DNA of 64,000 nt from positions 24,383,248-24,447,247 of the forward strand of contig CAIIXF020000003.1 in assembly GCA_903813345.2 (NCBI GenBank), given 5' to 3'. The notes beneath the pieces are model-generated. The model was not told the origin of the DNA and searched no databases. It saw nothing but the letters and a program-made list of their open reading frames with translations. How positions within the stretch are numbered: the first letter of the stretch is position 1; every line of letters begins with the position of its first letter. Below, in pieces: positions 47,086 to 57,980 of the stretch. This DNA comes from Owenia fusiformis. Its lineage: Eukaryota; Annelida; Polychaeta; Sabellida; Oweniidae. The translations under genes were made by a program, and so were the position numbers.

Positions 47086-50000
47086 TTATTTTACAAATTG
47101 CCTTTGATAAAAGTTGAAATAATGAATTCTGCGAGTGAAAGGGAAATGCCAATTCCTTGATTTCTCTGCAGGTTTTGTTGAAATTTGAGACTAATTTACA
47201 ACAAAAATTAATTTAGTTATAGAAGCACTGTCATCCATCAAATGGTGCTACAAAGGAAAATTGAATCTCATTTAGCAAGTTTTGAGTGAGTTCCTAGAGA
47301 CTTTGGCTTCAACAGGAAATTTCATGGAAATTAACTAACCTTATTATGATTCTGCAAATCTGTAGGCAAAAGAAAACTCTGCACTCAAACAATTTAATTC
47401 AGGTGTGGTTCAACACACATGCTCCACAAAACATTTTCAACTTGAAACACATGTACAATAATATTTTGCAGACCAAGAAATAGAATCTGAAACCAAGTAC
47501 AAACCTTGAAAGATTAACACATGCTAACTTTAGACCATGCTATCATAGGAAATAAGAATAAGAAATAAGGTATTTGTGTGGTTCGTTTGATATTTGCAGG
47601 GCTATGAAAATGCAAGTAGATAGAAATATGTTTCAATTCTTTGTGTTCATCCCTCCCATACAATTTATTTTAACGAAATGGACTGTTTCAGTTACTTATT
47701 TAAAGAGTTTCCTGTCCGAGGGTCAAAAAATCAGTTTTTAGAAAAAGTTTAAATGCCTTAATTGAATCATTCAGTTTACTTACTCATATGTACTTGCCTT
47801 ATTTTTTGAAGTCAAATGCGTGTCCTTTCCATATTCAGTAATAGTGATACTCGAAATTGGATCCAAATGCTGTAAGAAACTCTTCTTCAGAAAATTTTCT
47901 CTTGCCCTCTGTCTGAATGATGTCAGAGTTCATAGAAGTTCAAACTCTTGACAAAATTCATTGAATCTCCTCCCATCTCGGGAATTCATTCTGTTCATTT
48001 TCTTAGAATCTCTTCCGTGTTGGAATTTGAGACGAATGCGAGGGAGAAATGATTTGCGTGATATGAGAGAAGGGGATTTATATTCAATTTCCTATGATGA
48101 ACTGACAATAGATAGGTGGCGCTAGATAAGCAATTGGCCAAACTTATTATATATGGAGGGAAAACTTCAGAATAAGGCAAAATGAGAGAGAAAATGGATT
48201 TTTTGATTGTCGGACACCAAGGTGTTTAGAGAGTAGTAATTTTGTATATGTTTGATAGCGTTTCCTAGATTTTTTCATCCGGAGTATCAATACAGCTCAT
48301 ATCAGGCATAATAATTGCTTGAGCGCGTGTGGTATTCCTTAGTAGAATGTTAGTTAAGTTGGGATATTTGAGCAAGAAGAAAAATATACTTTTCTTGGCA
48401 ATTTGTAATTAGGATCCTCATCTGCCAGAACATTATACTCTAACGTCTTAATAGAGATACTATATATATATATATATGGTATATATATTGTACATGTATA
48501 TGGTATTCACTTGTGTATATAGACCATGAAACACTTTTGTGGTACCATATTATTACCAAATCCATCACAATCATTTTCCAGGGTAACAATATGTAACTTG
48601 GTGGATCATATTTTATTTGTAACTGATATAAATTGTCAATAAAAGATATGATATGAGTGTTTATTGACTATAAAATGCATAAGAAATTATATGATAGATT
48701 ACAAATTTTAAATTCTACCAAAGTCCAAATATACAATATATAGAAATAATATGACATTTCATTGCTAAATTCATATCCATTTGGAACTGATCATGTATAA
48801 TTCTCAGTTGTTTACCATCATGATATTTTAAGGCCAAATTCACAGTGATTTCTAAAAATACATCAGAAATGATCTGTTATTTCTTTGACAAATTCATCAC
48901 CATTATTGTCAAATTGATAAAATATATTGCTTTTCAATACCCTATCTCAAAATGAAAAAGTTCATCCATATTACTTTTTGTCTGATATTATGTCATATGT
49001 TGTTAGTGACGTTACAGACCATTCTTCATCAGACGAGACATATTTAATAGGATACCCCTCCTTTGGTACAAAAGTGCGGTAATGGAATTCTGAGTGTTGC
49101 GACAGAGTCTGTAATATGTGGTTGATGTGATGCATCACATGAATCTAGATGCAAGATTTATATGAGATGAAATTACTTGTTAGAGATTAAACTATGAAAT
49201 ACGATATACATGACATTAAGAAATAGCATTTGCTAGAATACAGTGTGGTTGAATAATAGCTTGTCTTGATAGAGGAGTAGTTTTATGGTTCGATCACAAT
49301 TTCTTTGTGATTTTGATCTGTGGTCAGTTGTGCTTTTTGTTTTTGCTCAAGTGGTCATTTCCATAGGGAGTATTCGCCATTACATTTTCAACAAGATCAT
49401 GTTTATTTCATGAATAATCTATCAAAAATGTCTGTCAGTTGATGTTTCTGATGACTATCATACAAATAGGCTATTAAGCAACAGTGTCCAGAAAGGCTAT
49501 TGATATTCTGAATGGTTACCCTCTTGATTATCACATGAACTTGTTATTGAAGTCAAAGTTGTGTTGACCTCAATTCAGTTTACTATCCATCTGAACAACA
49601 GCAGCTGGCTCCAGTGGATGAGTTTCCCTACACACCCATCATGTACATTGTTTGGGATCAAAATTTGTATCAAAAATTGACATAAGTAAAGGCTTACTTT
49701 TTGAATGCATCAAAACTGTTCTTGAGGTACTTTTAGTATTGGAGATATTACCTGGGTCTATTGGTTCCAACAGTTTATGTATTTTTCCTCTTTTTCAGAA
49801 TTAGCCAATTCAAGATTTAGAATAATAGTGTATATCAAAAATGTTACCTCTGGCTTATTAAGACCCTTATCAAAGAGTCATTAATCTTGGTCTAGGTTTA
49901 TATGTTTTGGGGAGAACATCTACATTCTTACCTGATCACTAGCAGGTCTTAATAGAAAATTAAATGTTTTCCGTTTTCTGATCTGATTTTGACATTTATC

Positions 50001-50400
50001 ATACCTGACTAAATCAATTACTCTTTTAGTTTCAGGTAATGTTAAAATCAATATGTAGGGTTGGGGTTAGGATTGTAAAACAACAGTTGATTAATACAAA
50101 ATAGAAACATCACGCAGGATCAACTTCTCTGCTGCATAAAGTGCATAAAGCTTTTGTCTTTTAGGCTTTTGATGTTATTTAGCTCATAGTCACATCAGCT
50201 CACTTCCCATCTTCTTCGTCAGTTTGCCCCACTTGAAGAATAGATATTCAGATTGATGGAGAAGCCATTCACTGATACAGCCAGCTCTTTACAGCGCAGC
50301 CATGGCCATCTGGATGACTGCTCTACTGATGACTATAAGCTCTATAATATCTATAAGAGCCCTCCTTTTCTTCTTATGAGGCGATGTTAAGACTTAAACA
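47086..50400. other. Gene-free stretch
   Basis: No coding exon or bounded element that I can support. It includes a (TA)n tract at 48459-48477. An open stretch near 49590-49670 reads as protein in two frames and was not called. Confidence 0.45.
48459..48477. repeat. (TA)n microsatellite
   Basis: About nine TA units, followed by further TATA-rich sequence to about 48505. Confidence 0.9.
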
Positions 50401-50408
50401 CATCCAGT

Positions 50409-50456
50409 TTAGGGATTTACTGGTAGTCCCCTGGCTCCTACTTCAACTGGGAAGTA
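50409..50456 (-). pseudogene. Retroelement C-terminal remnant (PVEVGARG motif)
   Basis: The minus strand reads Tyr-Phe-Pro-Val-Glu-Val-Gly-Ala-Arg-Gly-Leu-Pro-Val-Asn-Pro then stop. The PVEVG-A/C-RG motif is characteristic of a retroelement C-terminal domain seen in many animal genomes, and 59139-59565 carries a longer relative. Only 15 residues are clearly readable. Sequence on both sides (50300-50690) probably belongs to the same dead element. Confidence 0.5.
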
Positions 50457-50521
50457 ATGGGTATGATTGTATGCAGGTTTTAAATCAATTGTATCCCAAT
50501 GAAGTCAATACACCCTTGCTA

Positions 50522-50685
50522 AAATCTTTATTTTCTAAGAAGAACTCATGTTGATAGATCGAGTCTCAACAAGTAGATTCACGTGGGATAGCATTGCTAG
50601 AATCCATTGTCAATAGTAAGAATAGGTGTTCTTAAATATGAGATTGGATTTGATTTCTAGAACTTTTTGTTGGTACTATATATCT
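50522..50685 (-). repeat. Dispersed repeat, partner of 17304-17480
   Basis: The reverse complement shares GTACCAACAAAAAGTTCTA, ACCTATTCTTA, GAATCTACTTGTTGAGACTC and AGCAAGGGTGTATTGACTT, in order, with 17304-17480. It runs directly into the retroelement remnant at 50409. Confidence 0.55.
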
Positions 50686-51184
50686 ACTTGGTCCTTTTCA
50701 CTTCGTTAGACATCTCAATTCTGTCCTCCCTAGTGACAGTTAGTTTGAATATTACTGCTTAACAGGCCTGAGAAACTGAAACGCTCAAAATATGAAATTA
50801 TTTGAGTAAACACATGGTGTACTCCGATACTCCATGGAGTATTCATTCTTTTCATTTTTATTTTGCTGTTGTCATTGAGGGAAGCTGTTCTGCTGATCAA
50901 TGTAGCAGTTATCAGATTTGCTTCATTTGCTGCATTATTAATTCAATAACCTTGATGTGACTTGAATGAATGCCAGTGAATAATTCAATAGTCTTCAACA
51001 CTCTGTCTCATAAACTCTTAGATTGAACATCATTGCCAGATAACATTATTATACACTAGAATAAGTTATTTCAGCTAATCCATCATGAGTTCTCCCCTTT
51101 CTTTTATTTACTTTATTCTAAAGTTATATGGAAAGTGTTGTTAATATGTCCTTGAAAAAATGAATAAACACAAGGAGCACTTAT

Positions 51185-51256
51185 GTCTTGAACTGGCAAC
51201 CTTTGGGCACCCATACGCTTGGCTTGAGCATGCTGGCGCTCAAGCCCTCTTGGCCA
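51185..51256 (-). mobile_element. tRNA-Leu-like SINE head or tRNA pseudogene
   Basis: Minus strand. The A box is TGGCCAAGAGG (51256-51246), then GAGCGCCAGC and GCTCAAGCC, as in a class II (Leu/Ser) tRNA. A B-box-like AGTTCAAGACA (51195-51185) lies 61 bases on, which fits a long variable arm. Acceptor and T stems do not pair well, so it is not a working tRNA. A short SINE or pseudogene is likely. Confidence 0.5.
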
Positions 51257-51573
51257 GCCCAACAATCCCAAAAACATTTGAGGGTCTTATGATGTCGCAG
51301 GTTCTCTTAAATACATGCGACTTCATTATTATATTGAGACATATTTCAGATTTATGAATAATTTGTTCGTTGGTGCTCTATATGGAATTGCTATAGTGTG
51401 GGACTTTATTTTCAGAAGGTCTTGGGTGTAGCGCCACGCTGTTACACCAAATATCCATGCAATGAATTAAAAACCAAATCAAAATGTGTTTTTAAATTAT
51501 TTGAAAGTTGTTTTGTGTGCTTATTCAATTAAGATACAAATCACACATATTCCATTTTTTGATGATTCTTTCA

Positions 51574-51666
51574 AAGACTGTTTTGTTTACTATTTTGCCC
51601 ATGACAACAGCTGCTGCTGAAAGATGTTTTAGTGCAATGCGATATATTAAAACTTACGTTCTGTAA
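51574..51666 (+). pseudogene. hAT transposase C-terminal (dimerisation domain) fragment
   Basis: The frame reads KTVLFTILPMTTAAAERCFS then AMRYIKTYVL before two adjacent stops. The pattern Pro-x-Thr-Thr-Ala-x-x-Glu-Arg-x-Phe-Ser followed by an Ile-Lys-Thr-Tyr block is the signature of the hAT dimerisation region. Only about 30 residues remain. The catalytic domain and inverted ends were not found. Confidence 0.75.
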
Positions 51667-52413
51667 TGACACGGGGCAAATTTCTTTTAGAGAGTTAACA
51701 CATTTTGCACATTGAATCTTGAGAATAATTTCACCATTTGATAATATACTGTGGATCTCTTGGGATATATTATATTTGTTAAATGTGCATCCGTACCTTT
51801 ATTTGCAAGAAAAGCTTTTATAAATCATTTTAATGATCATTACAGTAAAGCCAATGCTAATCCTCTAGGCTAATTCTAAGTTGAACATTTGATTCAATTT
51901 TGCCTTCACTTTATACCTACCAGTTCTGGTATTCCAGAAGTTGGACCATTTCTTTCAATCTCCTTTATATGCTTAATACTTTCCCAACATTCAATGAACT
52001 GGTAATTTTGACTTGGTGATTTAGGGAAATGAAAAAGTTTTGCTTTTGTTTTGGAGAAATGAGTCCCATTATAAGATACACATGTACATCATTAATGCTA
52101 TGTGCTTTGTATATAAGAGATGTAAATTTGGTAAATATACATCATCTACCACTGTTTAATATGTTGTAACAAGTTTCATAGTGATTAGTTTAGTAATCTT
52201 GAAGTTGAAGCATCGGGACACTACTCAAGGGTACTGTAAATCAAAGATATCATGGACAGCTTTTAAGAATTCTAGAAAAATGTGCTTGAAATCTACTGGT
52301 CAAACAAAGAACCAGGTATAGCATGGCAAATGATTTTGGACACTCTTTCACGATCACCACAAGTACTTTCCTGCCTTAAATACAGTGATCTTTTATTAGA
52401 ACAGGGTAAAAGG

Positions 52414-52620
52414 GAACACTGCTTCCATGGTAAATCCTTGGATTGGTTCAAAAGTTAACTGAGTAACAGGAAGCAAACTACTTTTTTTGAACATGAATAC
52501 TCAGATATGAAAACAATACAATGTGGTGTCCCTCAGGGATCCATTTTAGGCCCTGCACTCTTCATCCTTTACATAAATGACCTAATCTCTACTAGCAATC
52601 TATTCAAATATGTAATTCAC
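52414..52620 (+). pseudogene. Non-LTR retrotransposon reverse transcriptase fragment (LINE A)
   Basis: The frame reads EHCFHGKSLDWFKS, stop (TAA, 52456-52458, where Tyr is usual), LSNRKQTTFFEHEY, then the hallmark CGVPQGSILGPALFILYIND from 52522. This is the region around RT motifs B-C of CR1/Jockey-like LINEs. It breaks off after LFKYV, just before the expected catalytic Phe-Ala-Asp-Asp box, where a different LINE tail begins. Dead copy. Confidence 0.85.
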
Positions 52621-52629
52621 AACCCCAAG

Positions 52630-52989
52630 ATTAAACCTATCCAGAGATAAAGAAATTGTCTTAAATAAAACGAGATGTGATCTCATTTTTAGGCAGCATC
52701 TTTTTACACATAACTTCAAAAATATTCCAATTGCCAAATGTAAATGTGGTCACTCTACTGAATCAACCAAACACCTATTGCTCCATTGCCCTCTTTTGTA
52801 CATTCAAAGACTCAATTTTCACAGAGAACTAGTGGGACTGCCATCCTTTAAATTTAACTCTTTTAATAATAGAAAACAGGGAGATTTCTACTTTTTGCAG
52901 ATCCTTCTCTTGACACAATTACAAATAATAAAAAGGCTATTGAATTAACAGCCGAATTTTTACACTCTATTGTCAAGGAAGTTAAATAG
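52630..52989 (+). pseudogene. C-terminal end of another LINE (cysteine-motif tail, LINE B)
   Basis: The frame reads LNLSRDKEIVLNKTRCDLIF, then Cys-Lys-Cys-Gly-His at 52739, ESTKHLLLHCPL and FYIQR-like residues. This CxC...H...C pattern is typical of the tail of many LINE ORF2 proteins. A one-base frameshift near 52890 moves the end into another frame (FADPSLDTITNNKKAIELTA and on), with stop TAG at 52987-52989. It sits between the two parts of LINE A. Confidence 0.7.
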
Positions 52990-53167
52990 TCCATTATTCA
53001 TTAATATGTACATATATCTCTGACCTGTCTTTACGTTTTCACGATTATTTTCATGTTCATAAATATGTTTTATATCTATCATTTTTACATTGTGACCTAT
53101 TTTACCAGATAATATTTTAATCAGAATTAGAGACGCTAACATTATTCTTGTTTTTCAACAAATTTCC

Positions 53168-53782
53168 TTGGTTTTGGTCCTTTTTGACCAAAATTTAAAT
53201 TGGAAAGAACATATTTGGAAAATTGCACTAAGAATTTCAAAAACCATATGTACTCTATTTCGAATAAATCACAAATTCTGCGTTAAATCATTATTGAATA
53301 TCTACCACTCACTTATTTATTCACACTTACAATATTGCATCCCAGTTTGGGGTGGGACAGGAAAAACACATATTGATATATTATTAAACCGGGCAGAAAG
53401 ATTTGCCCGGTTAGTTATCAACAGTGAATATAATATAGCACCATCATCACCTTTATTTCAACAACTAAATATACTGAAAATAAATGATATTTATAAACTC
53501 AATGTTTTTATCTTTACTTACAAATGCATCAAACGTCCATACAATTTTCCTAATGACTTATTTTGCAATTGTTTTCAAGCAAATCAGCACGTACATGACC
53601 ACAATACACGACAGACTGACTATCTTCTTATTTCCAAATTTAGAACCAACTATGGCAAACGAAGTATTAAAACTCAAGGAGGAATAATCTGGAATTCAAC
53701 TCCAGATGTTATCAAAAATTCAAAAACCATTTTTATTTTGAAGCGAGCCTTTAAAAGACATGTAATTAGTTTCTATGATTAG
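53168..53782 (+). pseudogene. LINE A reverse transcriptase C-terminal part
   Basis: 204 open codons. LFDQNLNWKEHIWKIA and LNIYHSLIYSHLQYCIPVWG are the usual thumb-region blocks of CR1/Jockey-like LINEs, followed by LLNRAERFARLV, HNTRQTDYLL and a basic C-terminus. The Met at 53168 is not a true start: just upstream FLG is in a different frame, separated by what looks like a 4-base insertion. The endonuclease and RT core are absent. A 3' untranslated region and an A-rich tail (54046-54074) follow. Confidence 0.85.
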
Positions 53783-54045
53783 TACCCTGAACAATTTTTT
53801 AACAGATGCACCTTTTTCCATTTAGCTATTCTACATCATTCAAATGTTGTATTATATCTTTTATACATCATATTTATTTGTTTCCCAGTGTGGCTTACAT
53901 AATTTATACTTCGAGACACTTTGTAACATCAATAATAAATGTAACTAACAATATGCCATTTTTGAAAAAATATTTTAGCTTGTGATAAGACATACACCCA
54001 CTAGGGTGTCATTATCACTGATATGTATATATGTTATATGATTTT

Positions 54046-54074
54046 AATAAATAAATAAAAAATAATAAAATAAA
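54046..54074 (+). repeat. LINE 3' tail, AATAAATAAATA-type
   Basis: A simple A/T repeat ending the LINE A 3' untranslated region, about 265 bases after its stop. This marks the 3' boundary of the retrotransposon. Confidence 0.7.
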
Positions 54075-55514
54075 CAGTATTTTTCTTTCAAGTGAAGTCC
54101 CTGTGATACGAAAAATATCAGTTCAAGTCATTGAAAAGGTATGGATTAGAGAACCTCACCTTGTCACTTTTTAAAAAAGTTCTATAAGTAGGACCTTGTT
54201 TTTCTCAAATTGAATATATCAAAAGTGTCTTCTACACTATATAAACAACTTCTGAAAAGAGATGGGTATTGAAATGTGCATACTTTACTGACTTCTGTAT
54301 AATAACCCTCTCTGTACTGAACACATACCAATACTTTTTTCTCCTCAAAAAACGTTCAATACAGGTTTTCCTAGAATTAATTTCAACAGATGATGAATAA
54401 CCCTCGTTGTGACATTTCTGCAAGGTGTGCTATGTGACACCCCGTATCTCACATTCTGTATCCTTGACAAGATTATATCTTTGCATGGGGGAGTAACATA
54501 TTATTGTCTTGATACATCCTAGATATAGTGGTATAACACCAGGAATCATGAAACCATCTAATCACATGTTACATATGTTATGCCTGTTTTGTGTGTTTAT
54601 TTCCCCTTACATCCCCCTCTACAGTTCTGATTATTCACTAGAGGGTCTGGGGGGCAAAGACTTTTTAAGGCTCCAATTAGTTTTCCTTTTTGGGCATTAA
54701 TTACTGGGCCTTATTTTTCAATTTTAGGCCAAATTTTCAAGGAAGTGCTCCTTAATTTTCCTGAGCAGCTGATTAGATTTCTGGCCTGCGTTAGAAATTT
54801 CAAGGTTACTATTTTTGGTTTTTCCATCCTACAATCTTGTCTCTAAGCTGTTGGGTATTCAGGATGACATGTATACACATTTGTGAAGTTGTCTAGTTTT
54901 CCAGGGACTTATCTCAAATTTAATTTGAGACAACCCAAACATCAAAATGTATCAGAATTATTGTCTATTGAGTAATGTTGAGCTTAATTATAACCAAATA
55001 AATCACTGTGACATTCTGAGATTTCATCTTTCAAAGGGCAGGGTGCTGACTCAAGAGAGACAATTTAATGAAAAACACCCTAAAAGGAATTCTAAGATAC
55101 CAATCATATCCAATCAATGTAAAATTAATAACAAATGAAATCACATTTTTCATCCAAGAAAGTCACTGTGTATTATCCGGTAATGTTTCCAATTAACTTG
55201 CTTCTCGGAAAACAGGACCTTTAGAACAGAATGAGAGAAAACAGGAAATAATAAGACGCAATTACAATATAATCACATTGTGTTAGGTGCCATTTTCTTC
55301 TCCCAATCATTATACAAACAATTTTCTACTATTTATGACGTCAAATTATTTTCAGAATAACAATAAAAACAAAACATGTCACTAATGTCAACTCATGCGG
55401 AGAATATCCAAATGAACAGTTACAATTCACAGCTTCTATAAGGGCTCATTTAGGAAGTTAATGAAAAGAGCAACCACGTATAGGGTCTTTAAGCTTTGTT
55501 TGGATTTTCCCTTT
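54075..55514. other. Gene-free stretch
   Basis: No gene or bounded element supported. A short palindrome, TCTCAAAT-tta-ATTTGAGA, lies near 54911. Open frames are short and unrelated to known domains. Confidence 0.5.
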
Positions 55515-55865
55515 TGAAAAAATTGCCAATTTACATCATTGTAAAAAACAAGTTTAACTGTTTCAAGAAGTATTAACAGAAAAGTAAAAAACCTCCTTCC
55601 CAGAATTGATGTCCAAGATATAATTATTAAGGTCACTGTATAAAAAGCTTGAGACTATCTTATGTCCCAAGTTCACTGTTTTTATTCCTAGGTACATACA
55701 TAAATTCAAGAAATTTCTTTGCCAATTTACATCTTTGTCAAAAAAAGTTTAATCCTTTTCAGAAGTTGTAATAAAATTGTCTTAGAGTTGATGTTCAAGA
55801 TGTAATGATTTAGGGCACCGTTTTAGAAAGCTTAAGACTTAAAGTACATGCATAAATTTAAGAAA
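55515..55865 (+). repeat. Diverged ~196-bp tandem duplication
   Basis: GCCAATTTACATC (55525 and about 55721), AAGTTTAA.C.TTTC.AGAAG, TTGATGT.CAAGAT.TAAT.ATT and AAAGCTT.AGACT occur in the same order in both halves, about 196 bp apart. No coding content. A 66-codon minus-strand frame in unit 1 is broken in unit 2. Confidence 0.75.
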
Positions 55866-56296
55866 TTATCTTATAATGAATGAGCAGCTAATGTCTCAGA
55901 TCCTGGTATAGGAATTAGATGCATATATTCTATAGCCTGAAGCTTTATAGGTTTGCCAGAGTACTGCATCTTGATTAATCAAGGTATGACACAATGCACT
56001 TAGTCTGGTTGAATACACTGCATTAGATTACCCAGTATAATCTTTGAACCTGAGATTAAACTGAAAGGTTCAACTTAAAAAATGTAAATATTTGTATGGA
56101 ATCACTGTGGGTTTGTGGGTGGATTGGAAGTCTGGTGATTGTTAATAAGGCTTTGTTGTTTGCTTTATTTATTTTATACTGTCATTCACATAATTATGAG
56201 TTGGGTTATGAATCTACAGAATTAGATTGTCTTTTGTACTATCTGTCCCTCTATTTGCCAGTATGTACCTGAATTTACAGGTTTGGCTCAAATTAC

Positions 56297-56625
56297 CACC
56301 CGTATAGCTCAGCGGAAGCGCGTCTACCTCTTACGCAATGAGTCCCAGATTCGATCCCCGATTCAGACAAGATTTAATTTTCTTGTTTGCTTGAAGTACT
56401 TCATGGTGTTTGACTGAGTGGTCCACAACTCGTACAAAAGGCTGTGCTGTGTACTTGTATGTCTATGTTTAAGTGCACATAGGAAAACAGGGGTCCTTCA
56501 AGGAGGGGTTTCTGGGTCTATCTTCAATGTTAATTACGTAAATTACGACCGTGTATATACGGGATATACCCAAGAGGTATTGCTCACCTTAATTGGTGGT
56601 AAAACAAAATACAAAACAATACAAT
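56297..56625 (+). mobile_element. tRNA-derived SINE, copy 3 (best preserved)
   Basis: The head carries a perfect RNA polymerase III A box, TAGCTCAGCGG (56305-56315), and a good B box, GATTCGATCCC (56348-56358), 43 bases apart. The body has CATGGTGTTTGACTGAGTGG, ACAACTCGTACAAAAGGCTG, TGTATGTCTATG and GGGTCCTTCAAGGAGGGG. The tail reads AATTGGTGGTAAAACAAAAT followed by ACAATAC-like repeats. Copies 1 and 2 (23545, 26283) align along the body. Probably about 325 bp long. The partner LINE is unknown. Confidence 0.85.
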
Positions 56626-56700
56626 ATACAATGGTGGACCTCTGGGAATTTAATAATTTTCAAAATCTTCATGAGCATAACATCAAGTTTGGGCATGGAG

Positions 56701-56817
56701 CACACCACAAATTCATTGTCTCAACAGCATATCAATGATGCTATTGACCAATTTAGGCCAAAATTGAGGGCTATAATTAATCAAAATGATGGACATATTG
56801 AACATCTGCTTATGTAA
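56701..56817 (+). pseudogene. C-terminal end of a DDE transposase (IS630/mariner-like)
   Basis: The frame ends INDAIDQFRPKLRAIINQND then GHIEHLLM and stop. The GGHIEHLL-type ending is common to mariner/IS630-family transposases. Everything upstream, including the catalytic Asp residues, is missing or unreadable, because the SINE at 56297-56625 abuts it. The inverted end at 57021-57061 fits the same element. Confidence 0.6.
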
Positions 56818-57020
56818 ATAAAGTTGACAATAAAATTTGGTTTTTGGTACTTTTGGAAAACCCGTTTTGAAACGAAAATGATGTCATTTATTTATATTAT
56901 GGACGCTTGTTGACAGACATTAAAATAAATTTGAACTCATGGTATACCAAATTAAAGATAAGTAAATTCCCTATCCACTGGTATATAACATGTCATGTTT
57001 CATCAAGAAAATCAATATCT

Positions 57021-57061
57021 ATTTTCAAAATACGAGTGTCCCATTTTTTTGGACCACTCTG
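57021..57061 (+). mobile_element. Right terminal repeat of a mariner-like element
   Basis: ATACGAGTGTCCCATTTTTT then TGGACCACTCTG and TA. Read from the end inward this is CAGAGTGGTCCAAAAAAATG, a form typical of mariner-type ends, with the TA at 57062-57063. The matching left end was not found, so the element is 5'-truncated. Confidence 0.65.
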
Positions 57062-57289
57062 TATTTAGATGTAGTGATAACTGTTTCCATCTATCTTGCT
57101 TTATAATTCCTAGCAAAGTGTTTTCACTGACATTGTTCAACTCAGGTATGATATTAGATATTTTGAATAAATAGATGTCAGCAAAGTCAGTGCAACATAA
57201 ATCCTTGTATCTACTTGTGCCAATGGGGGAAAGATCAAGAAGTACAGTGCGTATAAAAAAAAAACGCAACAAATAGTTATCTTAATTGG

Positions 57290-57680
57290 AAAAGCATAAA
57301 ACCAGTGATAACAGGATTGATTTCATTCAATGTACCATAAAGCCATGTGTCTCCTCTTTCCATTTATTGACATTGGGTTTTGGTTGGGTGAGTCCTTTTG
57401 CAAAGTGGGCCAAAATTAGCTTGGGACCAATTTATAAACATCGCTAAAGTCAGTGCACGGGGCCATGTGCTATCGGAAGAAAATATAAAACCAGTGGTGA
57501 CTGCATCCTTTTCATTCAATGTCCCATAAAGCCACATTTCTCTTCTTTGCAATGGTATGTCATTCAATCACATGGATTCATGGTTGGCCAAATAATCACT
57601 GCTCTCGCAAAGTGGGGCAAAATCAGCATAGAACCAAGTTAAAACAATTGCAAAAGTCAGTGAGCGGGGCATAGGGGCAT
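57290..57680 (+). repeat. Diverged ~200-bp tandem duplication
   Basis: ATAAAACCAGTG (57297 and about 57487), TTCATTCAATGT.CCATAAAG, GCAAAGTGGG.CAAAAT.AGC and AAAGTCAGTG..CGGGGC recur in order in two halves about 190-206 bp apart. A trace (CAAAGTCAGTGCAA) near 57183 may be a third unit. No gene. Confidence 0.75.
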
Positions 57681-57704
57681 TGAAAATTCAAATTTGGTTA
57701 CAAA

Positions 57705-57800
57705 GAAACAAACCCCAAACCCCCAAACAATGATCTAATAGGAAAAAGTTCAACTCCTTCATTCCCCTGATATTCAAAAACCATTATCACAACTCGTAAT
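57705..57800 (+). repeat. Dispersed repeat, copy 4
   Basis: AAAGAAACAAACCCCAAACC, a GGAAAAAGTTCAACTCCTTC block and CCATTATCACAAC resemble 22520-22660 in order. Diverged. Confidence 0.4.
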
Positions 57801-57980
57801 AGTTGTGTGGTTGGTGCTGTTATTTTCATACTCCAAGGACTAGGGTATTGAAAATCCTGTAATTTGATTGGTTATAAGATTGACTGGTATTTTAGTTTAT
57901 CTTACCCCTTTCATAGATAAAGTTAAACAAATAAATAATAATGATCTGTTTAGTCCACTCACATGATTAAATGTATCATT

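Noticed and set aside
49590-49670. Exon-like stretch (protein-like in two frames)
   Set aside because: No convincing acceptor/donor pair, and neither reading matches a family I recognise.
56297-56370. Possible functional tRNA gene
   Set aside because: The polymerase III boxes are good, but the acceptor and T stems do not pair and the sequence continues into a repeated SINE body.
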